From the NCBI RefSeq assembly GCF_037975245.1, contig NC_092575.1, forward strand, positions 4,705,501 to 4,769,500: DNA of 64,000 nt, given 5' to 3'. The stretch is from Apostichopus japonicus. Taxonomy: Eukaryota > Echinodermata > Holothuroidea > Aspidochirotida > Stichopodidae. The notes below the pieces were generated by a model. The model saw only the letters and a program-made list of their open reading frames with translations, did no database searches and was not told the origin of the DNA. The stretch's first letter is position 1. The number at the start of each line of letters is the position of its first letter. Shown piece by piece: positions 1-10,600 of the stretch. The position numbers were made by a program, and so were the translations under genes.

Positions 1-531
1 AATTACTAGGACAATGTAACACACTCTAATGCATTTTACAATGTGCTACAAATTTTGTCCAGAGCAAGTGGTGGTTGCTAACATGCTTGAGTGTTATGTT
101 GCCAAAAAAAAAGTGGGTATTATTTTGATGCAGTGAAGTCCTTTCTGTACTGCCAATAATGAAAACTCTGAAAATAAGATATATTTGTTTGACATTGTGA
201 TTTTGCATTCACTTATCACAACAATTTTTTTATATCTCAACAAAAACATCTTACTTTTCAAAACAAATATCCACACCTAGCCAAAGCCCAGAATACTTTC
301 ACAAGAGTACCCATCTTGGTTCCAATGTGCTTTGATTGCAAGAGATATGACTAAAGTTAGAATAGCCCCAAATTGGCAAGGTTGGTCATGCATGTGAGGA
401 ATGGACTTGTGTTGTATTTAATGAAACTTATGAACCATTTGCTTTAATAAGAACACAAAAGCTGCGTTTGAACACTTCTCTAGGACGCAAAAACGTTTGA
501 AAATTAATTAGTAGGACCACTTAAAACGTAC
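1..531. other. No exon recognised (probably intron of the left-edge gene)
   Basis: AT-rich sequence with no open frame flanked by convincing splice sites on either strand. The minus-strand gene whose third exon ends at 532 must continue to the left of the window, so this is most likely its intron 3. Confidence 0.5.
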
Positions 532-653
532 CATGACCATACCCCCCTGTCCTTGCATCTGGTATCCTTGCTGCATCATCCCAGCTCCAGGATGGTATTG
601 TTGAGGTGCCTGCATCATCTGTCCTGGGCTGGGTTGCTGCCCCTGCTGGAGAC
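532..653 (-). CDS. Left-edge gene, coding exon 3
   Basis: Acceptor TTTATAG and donor GTACGT at 531. It encodes a Q/M/G-rich segment (LQQGQQPSPGQMMQAPQQ and onward) ending in GGMVM, phase 0 out. Confidence 0.6.
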
Positions 654-1716
654 CTATAAACAACACAGAACAGTAACGATAAGTAATTAAAAGAAATTAA
701 CAAGACGCAGTTTTTAGTATAAATACTGTTAAAAGTCCTATCATGCATTTGGGAGTTAGGGTCCAAAGCATTTGTCATTATAAATAATCATTTTAGTTGT
801 GACCTATTTAAATACATAAATTTGTACTTACCTGGGTTATACCCGAATGGAGGCCTAAAAAGAAATTTAAAAAATTTGCAAAATGATTATAAAATGATGA
901 TAACAATGCTAATGCAACATCAATGCTTGTAATAACTTTAGCTTAGTTAGATGATCAGTAATTGGGCAAAAGCAACATATGTGGTTATTAAGCATGAAGG
1001 GTATTTATTCATGGTCATAGGTTACTTCCAAAAATTATGCATACTTCCGTGATTTCTTTTTCATGACATTAGAGATATCATAAAATCCTTAGTACCAGGA
1101 AAGTTTGGCGAAGGAAAAAGGCAAATTATATACACCTTTCAAAGTATAAAACAAATATTTAAAGCTATCATTGTAAATTGTTCCAGCCAAAAATATCAGG
1201 AGATTATGGGGAAAATATGGATGTACAGCCAAAATCCAACTAAAGCAAGATAGTGAGGTAAAAAGCTAACCTATGCTATACTCCCATAATTAACCATAAC
1301 TTATATTTTTAAAATTCCAATTTCCATATGGCCTAGCAAGTAACACTATATGCCTGTTCATGTTTTCTCCAATGTTAACTGTATCAGCTTTAAAAATTTA
1401 ATGTAACTAAAAGCCTAACATGATTATTTCATATGTGGCTAGTAGTAGCCCAGGTAGCATTCCCAGCTGTTTAGACCAGCTTTGGTATGTAATTTACATC
1501 GTATTACTATTCAACCTAAGCCTAACATAACGCGCTACAGTACAATAATTAGCTTGCTCAGTACTGTAGGCTGGGCTTGAGTACGTATGTTTTGCTTGAT
1601 GTACACACAAGCCTTCCCTAGTCCAGTAGGCAATACGTTACCTTATTTAATCAGCGGCATTTTCAATTGTCTGTTATTATTAATAAAAAAGAAAATATAA
1701 CAAACCTGTACGCCAT
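532..1716 (-). CDS. Gln/Met/Gly/Pro-rich protein, N-terminal three coding exons (5' partial gene)
   Basis: I do not recognise the family. Three minus-strand exons join in phase: 1716-1706 (11 nt), 854-832 (23 nt) and 653-532 (122 nt). They encode MAYRPPFGYNPG followed by a Gln/Met/Gly/Pro-rich stretch with repeated QQ, MMQ and QG. Each junction has a standard acceptor AG, and the donors read GTTTGT, GTAAGT and GTACGT. No domain is visible in these 52 residues. Low-complexity Q/M/G/P tails of this kind occur in RNA-processing and transcription co-factors, but that is only a compositional hint. The remainder lies off the left edge. An alternative frame for the third exon would keep it open further, but only the frame used here matches the phases of the two upstream exons. 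The gene is divergent from LRRC43. Confidence 0.6.
832..854 (-). CDS. Left-edge gene, coding exon 2 (23-nt microexon)
   Basis: Acceptor TTTTTAG at 856-855 and donor GTAAGTAC at 831. It encodes RPPFGYNP. Phase 2 in, phase 1 out. Confidence 0.6.
1706..1716 (-). CDS. Left-edge gene, coding exon 1
   Basis: ATG GCG TAC AG, then donor GTTTGT. Only 11 coding nucleotides. The start is chosen because this ATG leads in phase into the next two exons; a 5' UTR would lie at about 1717-1860. Confidence 0.55.
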
Positions 1717-1959
1717 TACTGTTAATGGAAATGCCAAATTCTTAGAAACCTGTTTCAATGCTTTAAAGAATCGAAAAACGGAAATTATTGTTGCATAAAT
1801 TGTGATTGGCCTAAGCAAAATGGTAATTTTAGTTGACCAGAATACAATATGCAGTATATTCTAATATAAATTTCCAAACGTGGGCGTGACAGAAGTTTCT
1901 GTGCAGTGCCATTCTTCAACGCATGAATCAAACCTCCAATTTACTCCAAGCGCGGGTCC

Positions 1960-2130
1960 AGTGAGGTTGTACCATGGGCGGCGATCCGTACTTCCGAGTG
2001 GGGGGATATGACCTTGTTGACTATCTAAGCGTAGCGCCACCATGAGTTGGCGCGAAGCGTACAAGAAAATTTTGGGATTTACAAACCCTCTAGATGGCCG
2101 GAAACGGCACTTACCGAGGTTTCCAAGCGG
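1960..2130. repeat. Degenerate copy of the 2418-2789 element
   Basis: The stretch GCGTAGCGCCACCATGAGTT at about 2029, then AAAATTTTGGGA and GGAAACGGCACTTACCGAG, lines up with the interior of the 2418-2789 element in the same order. It begins near CCATGGGCGGCGATCC, a motif that recurs inverted at 3176-3192. Confidence 0.5.
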
Positions 2131-2417
2131 CATATACCCAACTTTAAAATAGGGATTTCATGTCCGAAATATCTCATAATCAGGATCCAAAATCCTTTTT
2201 TTTTTAATTTCGGGTGTTATTTTTGGAAAATTGCCCCTGTCAATCTTGTTTCAGGCGCTACGTTAGAATGTTCGAGAGCTCTTTATATTATGTGATGAAG
2301 AAAATGGCCTCATGCAGGCTATTATAGGCCTATACACATGCAATACACAATTACACATAGTTACATTCCTAGGTACCGATTGCTATAGGGCATCCAGGTG
2401 AAACGTACGTGTATTAA

Positions 2418-2789
2418 CAGGGGCGTCGGAAGCTATTTGGGATTGGTACGGAAGATCAGAGTGTGGCCATCTACCATAATTATCGGGGGGGTGGGGGACG
2501 TTTGGAAGGTCAAACTACGCTACGCGCCACCATTGGTTGGCGCGTAGCGTAATGGAGAAAATTTTGAATAAATGCCTCCCAGATTGCAGGAAATGGCACT
2601 TCCCGAGCTTTTCTTCTGTGCATTCTCCCTTGTCTGTTTTTGTACCCGATTAATCTTCTGAAACACATTTTGAAGTATTTTTTCATTTTGGTTCTTTATT
2701 TTTTGCCTTTTTTTCTTCTTAGTGCTACTTTTTTCTCCTTTTTTTTTGCGCCGTGAATATTGGTCCGGCGAACCGCTCCGACGCCCCTA
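2418..2789. mobile_element. hAT-like MITE with GGGGCGTCGG termini
   Basis: Left end CAGGGGCGTCGGAAGC and right end GCTCCGACGCCCCTA are inverted repeats. Inside, 2516-2551 is a perfect 14-bp hairpin (arms TACGCTACGCGCCA and its complement). There is no coding capacity. I could not define a clean target duplication, so the superfamily is only suggested by the CAGGGG tip. Confidence 0.55.
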
Positions 2790-3099
2790 ATTAAGCATTA
2801 CCCTGGTAACATGAGATTCTCAGCTGTTCGAGGGAACATGTACGTGTGTAGGCCTACTATAGGGCCTATATGAATACTATGAGGGTGCATATATGTACTA
2901 TATCAATACCGTGGGCGCAATAATACATTTTGTTGTTATAGGGCCAATGAAGCCTACAGTCAACTATTCTTGCTTTATAAAGACGGTTTATTTGAAAAGA
3001 TCGCACTGCGTTTATGGTATAGGCGAGAAATGAAGCTAAAAAGAGCCGTACATTCACGATGATGCATAAATGAAGGCATGAAAATATTCTCATTCCTGG

Positions 3100-3230
3100 C
3101 ATTTGGTGGGGGGGATATGGTGTATTACATCCCCTCCACCCATTTTCATGGGGGGATATATCCCCCCCATCCCCCCAGGATCGCCGCCCATGGGTTGTAC
3201 ACCCCCTTTTCAACCCCACAATAAGAACTA
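3100..3230. repeat. G/C-run transposon end
   Basis: Alternating runs of G and C (GGGGGGATATATCCCCCCC) are followed by GGATCGCCGCCCATGGG, the inverse of a motif at about 1972-1990. It looks like the end of a non-autonomous DNA transposon. Confidence 0.35.
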
Positions 3231-4400
3231 TCAATAGTTATAAACATAACTTTGTTGTAGACCTTAAATATGGTATTTTTCCTGCCCTTTTCTTTCAAAC
3301 TTAAGTTTTTATTCCAATTTTCTTTATCCAATCTTTGCTCTCTTTTTTTGTGACTTTTCGCCGGTTGTCTTAGACTGCCTAAAAGAACAATTCCAGACAT
3401 TCTATATATAGTAGGACAAGCCACAGTTCGATTACCTTGTCATATAGATAGATATGTTTCTATTTTTGCTAAAATATCCACGGTCTCAACAATCTTTTGC
3501 AGTACTATATTGTATAAAATAATCATACAAACATTGTGTCACCAAACTTCTAGTACGAAAAATGTTTGAATTTTTCTTGGCGGCAACATCGTCTGTCATC
3601 ATTGCTGGTGTAATTCAATCATAAAAGTATCAGATTTCTTTCATGGTCGAGTTAACAAAATATTGGCATAGTCATTGACAAATGCAGCTTAATTTAAAGT
3701 AAATTTATTAAATTCAAAATGCTCACAACTTGACCAGTGTCCGCAGACCCTCAGGTGAGCGCAGTCTCTCAGTTTTGTGAGCTAAAACCTCAAAAGTGCC
3801 CCTTTCGTGATGATAGAAGTACACATTTTTGATATCCTAACGTACACTTTTCCCACTTTTTTGTAAGTAATTTTATAAAGCACTCCTTGGGGACAAAATT
3901 AAAATTAAGAAAAAGAAGGACCATGTCACTGAAAAAAAGGGTATTTACAATCTGCTCTCTTTTAAAAACAATATATATATTCAAGACTGGACTTTATGAT
4001 ATGCAATGCACGGTGGCTCCGTTTTGTTGGGACGAAGTTGAATTACCTTTGTGGTTTGCTTTCTCACTGAATAATAGTCATGCATGTGTCTGCCACTGCC
4101 CTCGATGTATGTACCACTCCACCAATACTGAACATATGCGGTCCTCAGTTGCAGTTATTAGTTACTGCCAAGATTAGATATTATTAACTGATATTTCGGT
4201 TTATCTTTCTTGAATTATGAACTGATATATTTCTAACTGTGGGTTGAGTGCTAACTGCACCATATTTAGACGATGATGCATGTAGGAAAATAAAGTGTTG
4301 ATTAATAATTATATAGATACATGTACTGATAATAAACAGTGATATCGTACTGCTGATAGAGTGTCGTCTATGTTTCTTGCACCCTTGATTACGTAATTTT

Positions 4401-4413
4401 GTTGCCAAACAAC
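4401..4413. promoter_or_regulatory. Candidate RFX X-box upstream of LRRC43
   Basis: GTTGCCAAACAAC resembles two RFX half-sites (GTTGCC and, with one mismatch, RGYAAC) with a 1-nt spacer, 137 nt upstream of the LRRC43 ATG. RFX factors control many cilium genes. This is a motif match only. Confidence 0.3.
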
Positions 4414-4549
4414 AGAATGCTGAAAAGAACAAGAGTGCCGAGTTACGGAAACTTCAACAGACCAGTTTAGTTCTTAGCACCAGCAAATGCTTATTGTATG
4501 AACTTAGAAATATATATTAAAAGTTGGGTTGTGCGATCGTTCTTTCAGT

Positions 4550-4645
4550 ATGCCTGTGGCTTCAGGAGTTGATGCTTTTACCTCTTTTGAGAGACTTTTA
4601 CGTACTCTATGCTTGAACGAGTTTCCCTGTGGAACCGGTACCTGG
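4550..4645 (+). CDS. LRRC43: LRRC43 exon 1
   Basis: Residues 1-32, starting MPVASGVDAF and ending FPCGTGTW, donor GTATGT. A pyrimidine-AG (TCTTTCAG) sits directly before the ATG, so a 5' non-coding exon spliced to 4549 is possible. Confidence 0.85.
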
Positions 4646-7600
4646 GTATGTGAAACATGAGAGAGTTGCAATAGAGTAGACAGTATAGTACTAATACTAC
4701 TAGGCCAGTATTAGTTTCACTAAGCCTAACCTAGGAATTGAATGAAAACATAATAATACTGCGATGGTGTACTGTAACTTAGTGTTGCGTAAAGGGGCAG
4801 ATACATTCCAGGAGTATTAACAGTTATTGCCAACATCTGATGGCATGTCAATGATAAGAATGATAACATATATATATGGATTGTTATTCGGCATAACTTT
4901 GTCTAATAGGGTTGTGAATAACTAAGTGGAAAGTTTTGCCTGAGAAAGCATTGTTATCAGGTCTGATTTTTGTGACTTGTTTTTTCTCTCCCATAGGGTC
5001 CTTGATAGGGACTTGATTGTCCTTCCTTTACTTTTGTATTCTATTAAACTAATATAGAGGCTAGACTAGACCAAGGCTTTAGCATTAAATACATTGATAT
5101 GAGTATCTTGCAATGAAATTCTGCAAGAAACGTGCCAGAAATAAAATTATGAAAACCTGAATAAAAAAGCCTCATGCCCTTTCAAAAAGTATTTGTATGC
5201 AAATCTTAAACTTTCATTTCTGTGGCCTAATTAAACTGAACATTATTCCTACCTGTGAATGCCATAACTACTTTTGAACCTGAATCAAAACTCACATCAA
5301 GTTTATGCAATAACAACAAGAGATCCATTGTGTTGTATTTATTAAGAACAAGAAAAGTACAGTTTTTTTTTTAAAATATTTGGTAATGCTAAGTTGATCA
5401 TGTTCTTCCGATACTTTTTCAGCGAAGTACCCTTGGTGAAGGAGAACAGGCTACTCAATTTATAACTACCACGAGAAGTGAGTGGATATTTTACTTTTAT
5501 ATCTGTTCAGAGTAATATCATCATCAATTGCTGTTAGTGGATAGTAAACTATATCTATTGCTTAATGCTTCTAAAGACAGTTTCAGACCGAGGCCCTATG
5601 TCTGAAATTAACCTAGTAAATTAACCTAGACGTTATGTGATTAAATTCTCCTTCTTGTCAAACTCATTGCCATGTCTATACCTACCTACCGGGAAACATC
5701 ATACATCAGTGGTAGGGAATCGTAGAAGAATAGAATATGGTTGATTTTTAAATCTTATTCTTATCCAGTGGACATTGGTTTACTAGAAGTACTTCTACCA
5801 GTATTTCCGATCAATACGACTTGAAAATCTCTTTCGGATACATCTGCTATGACAACTAAATCAATGGAGCAACTCTTCTGGAAGGAATCTTACTCTTGCA
5901 AACTGTTATCAGGGTTGTAACGAGTGGTTGACTCAAGTCATTTCAGTTTTGAACTTTAGTGACTCAAGTCATGACTTGTTACAGCACCCATTGTCACTAT
6001 CTGCTCGATATAAGTTACATCAAAATAATAATTTGACATTTGAATTACGTGCAAAATAATAGAAATAGCTGTTTTCAGAAGATGTAACATAAATAAATTC
6101 ATAAAGAACAGTTGAGTATTTGTGTCTTGCAATGAAAAGCTCTCCTTTCACCTCCAAAGAAATTGTCGTTAATAAACATATCGCATTATAAATTACGTTA
6201 ATCGATTAAGGTCACAAACCATTAGTACGCATACATACATTGCATATGTATGTCACGATTTCTTAGATTATGGATCTGACAAGGAACAAGTCGAAACTCT
6301 CGAAGAGCTGGTGACTTCCAGCTTTTCTCCATATTCAGTGGATTATAGTTGGAGCAAAGAAGCAAAGCAATTGAGGGAAATGGCCGTCAAGAGTCCCTGG
6401 CTGATATCCACAGAGTTCATTCTTCAACATTTTCAGTCTCTAAGAATTGTTGACAAACAGGTGAGTTCAGGGAGAATATTGATAACAAAACAACATAAGA
6501 ATATTTCCAATGGGATTCTTGTAGCTCTGTCAAACTTTGAAATGTAAAGGACATCTTTAGGTTAAAAAGTTTAATTTGGGTAGCAGGGCAAATTTTAACG
6601 GTAGTCCGGTGATCTGAGAAGACCAAATTTCGGTTCAGACAACCAACCAATCAGCTGAGGGGGTGATCTGGCAGACGACCATTTTTTTAATATTAAATTC
6701 AGATTGCGCTGTAACTAAATACCCTCCAAATAGTTAAAATGATAAATTATAGGTATCCCCTCCATTCACCAACAGTCCTAACACCTCTATGCACCTCTCC
6801 TACAATGGTCAATGCTAGTTTACTACATTTTGTCTGACAACCAAATTTTGTGTTTGCGGACAACCAAAATGTAAGGCAAGTTTGTATGAGAGACAACCAG
6901 ACCAAAAATGCTTAGAAAGTTGCCGCGGGTTGTGTTAACAACCTTACTGACCCCAATAGCAACTACCTTCAGTGCAGGTTGCATTACAATATCGCTCTTA
7001 TAGTTGACAAACTACCATTTCAACGCAAGAGACTCTGCCATCAAATTGACCGATCTTGAGTGACACTTTCCTATAAGTTTAAAATTTCAATACCGAAATA
7101 TTTCATTTTCCACAATTTGTCTTCTTTGCGTTGAACAGGTTAACAGGATTGATGAGAGAATGTTACAGTTTCCGGCTCTAAAAGAACTGACTTTGAGTGC
7201 TAACCAGCTCTCCACCGTGGATTGTAAATATCTACCCAGATCTCTCAAGGTTTGTCTTTCCTTTCACTTTACATTTTTCCTTTTCTAATAGACATTGTTC
7301 ATTTGAATTTGAATCGAAGGGCTCTGAAATATTTCAGGGCTGAAACTTTTATGATCAAATTTCCATAATCATTCATTTTGATTGAAGGCCCGAAAGTCGT
7401 TTGCGTGAACAACCCAGATTTTGGCATAATTAATTATCCTTTGATTTTCTTGATTATTACCTTACAATGGAATAATGGTGTTCACAAATATAAGGAAACT
7501 ATACCATTATGCTATAATTTAGTAGATTGTTGATATTCTTAGAGACTGTGTGAGTCAGTTTGCCTCATTACTCTGGAAGAATTCCCACTAGTACGGTTAC

Positions 7601-10600
7601 ATGATGTCTACAAATTTTATTGACATTATCGACATAACTTGTCACAATATCCAGCAAATACTACAAATAACTTCTAATTTACCTTCGATGGTCGTCATAT
7701 TTTGCAGGTTTTAGAACTTGTCGCCAATCAGATAAGCGATCTGGAACCTCTCTGTAACCGACCACCAGCACTCCACCACCTTGGCTTGAGCCTTAACAGG
7801 ATTTCGGCTGTTCATGAATACTTAACAGGAGAATTTTGGTAAAAAACTTGTTGCATGTTTCCTTCCTTACTCAGAAATTGAATAGTTGGAAATGCTGTGA
7901 GGGGTGAGAGGGGGTCGTGGGGGTGCAAATAATTCAAGAGGTGGAAAACTTTGTTAAGATCGTATTTGTTAAGACTTTTATGTGTTACATTTACCTATCA
8001 CTGATGCATTTGTCATGTTATCTAGCTGTGACCTGGTGCATGTGTCGTGTTCCATGCCACTGGTGCAATCGTCATGTCACCGGTGTGTGTCACATGTTAC
8101 CTGTCACTGGAGCAATTATCACATTAAAGGCATTGAAGACTCGCCCCAAACCGCATGCCGCCATCTGAAAAATTTAACTTTCTGTTTCTTGCAAGTGACG
8201 TTTTGTTCGTGTCGCTGCAACATGCAGACAGTAATGAAACGTAATACCTTGTTATATTTAGCTGGACCTGAGATGTCCATCGCTGTATCGTTTATACACG
8301 GTGCTGTGGGTATTGATCGTAGCTGTATGTACTGACTGTACACTAGTGTCTAATTACAGACAATAGCAAGCTGTGTGTATTTTCTGGGATCGATTGTGTT
8401 ACACCTCATTTGAAACTAAGTCAGATTCCCGGCATTAGACATTTTTTTTGCGTGAGTCTTCCCACCCTTTAACTGTCACTAGTGCATGTGCAATGACACC
8501 TGTCACTGCTGCTTTAGCCATGTGGCCTGTCACATGTGTCACATCACCTATCACATTCCCTTTATGTCTTGTGATTGTTGCTTCTGTTTTTGCCAACAGG
8601 CCATACCTCTTATCCCTGGACCTTAGTCACAACTGCTTAACGGAACTAAAGGATCTAACGCAGAAATTACAAACCTTACCAAAGCTTCGTAATTTAGCTC
8701 TCATCGGGAATCCATTGGCTGTGAGTTTCTTTGTTTCACATAATAGGAAAAAATACTATATTCTGTGGAATGATTTTTTATCATTCAGCCAGAGTAAAAG
8801 TACTTATTGAGTGATTTCTTTAAGATTACTTGAAAATTAAAAGTTCACTATAAAAAGTAAAAAAATCACTCCTTAAAGAGCTTAATATTACAAACTTGAT
8901 TTGCCCGGTTACAGATATGGTGATAGAAATTGTGGAAAGAGTTGTAAAATTCTAACACGGATATTGATAATATGTTTGAGTATATAGATAAATGTGTATG
9001 AGTATGCAACAGTATATATCAGGCCATTTTGACAAATTTAGAAAGCACACAGAGTTAAATAAACATTATTACACTTTTATGTAATTAATATATTATTTTG
9101 ACTGCTACAAATGCAAAATAAAACATAGTATGCATTTGAAACACCCTGGAAATTTGTAATAAATGTATGATTATGGTTAACATTCATGTCATGTATTTAT
9201 TTATTTTTAATTTTTAGTTAATTCCAGGTTACAGGGGGTTTACCGTTGACAGTTTACGCAATCTGTCCATCTTAGATGATACTCAGATATCTGCCGATGA
9301 GAAACATCACTTTAAGGGCCTCGCCAGAAGAAGAGGTAAAATATGCTATATATAAATAGTCAATATAGTGTAGTGTAATAAAATGTACTTTAATGTAATG
9401 TAATACAATACATTATTATACCATACAATACAATACTATACTACACTATACAATACCAAACAATACAGTACAGTACAATACTATAAAATACCATACAATA
9501 CCATATCATACAATACCATATCATACAATACCATACCGTACAATACAATACCATACCATACCATACAATAGCATACAATACCATACAGTACAATACCATA
9601 CAGTACAATACCATACAATACAATACCATACAATACAATACTATACTACACTATACAATACCAAACAATACAGTACAGTACAATACTATAAAATACCATA
9701 CAATACCATATCATACAATACCATACAATACAGTACAGTACAATACTATAAAATACCATACAATACCATATCATACAATACCGTACAGTACAATACCATA
9801 CAGTACAGTACAATACAATATAATTTAAATGGCCTCATTGTTCATGGCAGCCACTACCTGCCCACATCTGGCACCCTCATTTTGTTTGCTTTGTTCGTTG
9901 TTTTTGTTTGTTCATTGTGTTTTCCCATCATTTTTATTTATCCCGGTATTAATATCAAACATGTGTTTGATAATGGAGTAGAATAATGAGAACAATTTAA
10001 AAACAGACATACACAGGAATAATACAAAACAAAGTACAGGAAGAAATAGGTATAGGAAAGTATGAAACAAAAGTTTATTTACGGACATCTTTGCCATATT
10101 TTGTATTGGTTGTGTGTTGTTTTTTTTTCCCCTTCTGTTTTACTGTATTCTCAAAAGTTCCTTGCTATCTTTTATGTATACCTCGCTTATTTCCAGAGTT
10201 TGTGCGTGATGAGGCTCAGATTATTTTTAAAATCCAAACTGTTGGAGGGATTGCCAGACCACCAGAGCTAGATGTAAGTAAAAGTAAAAAACAAATTGCT
10301 TGTTGAGTCAGTCTAAAGATCTTTCGTTTGTCAGTATTCTTAATAATAATAATAATATTTTAAGACTAGTTAATGTGACAATTTCACTCTCGAAGGAGAG
10401 GATCTAGCATTGAATAACTTAGTACAGGATATCAGTCAGTAAAAAAGTGAGTCAAAATATCACCAAATTCATAATTTCTATCCTATGGAAAATCTGATCT
10501 TTTTACTGGGTCAAAATATCACCATACTGATCAATTTTATCCTATGGAAAATTGATCTGCCTGATACAGCCAATGGATTTATACTCTTGAAAAATGTTGT

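Larger units (their letters stand above)
1717..4549. other. Intergenic region between divergent genes, with DNA-transposon remnants
   Basis: No supported gene. It holds a possible 5' UTR or promoter near 1717-1860, related GC-rich repeat pieces at 1960-2130 and 2418-2789, a G/C-run repeat end at 3100-3230, and A/T-rich single-copy-looking sequence up to the LRRC43 start. The short open frames at 2866-3424 run through the G/C-run repeat and are not genes. Confidence 0.6.

Noticed and set aside
1861-2295. Short open frames on both strands
   Set aside because: They run across transposon-derived repeat sequence, and no similarity or splice support is visible.
9441-9638. Repetitive MYCMVLYCMVLY open frame
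   Set aside because: Translation of the pentanucleotide satellite.
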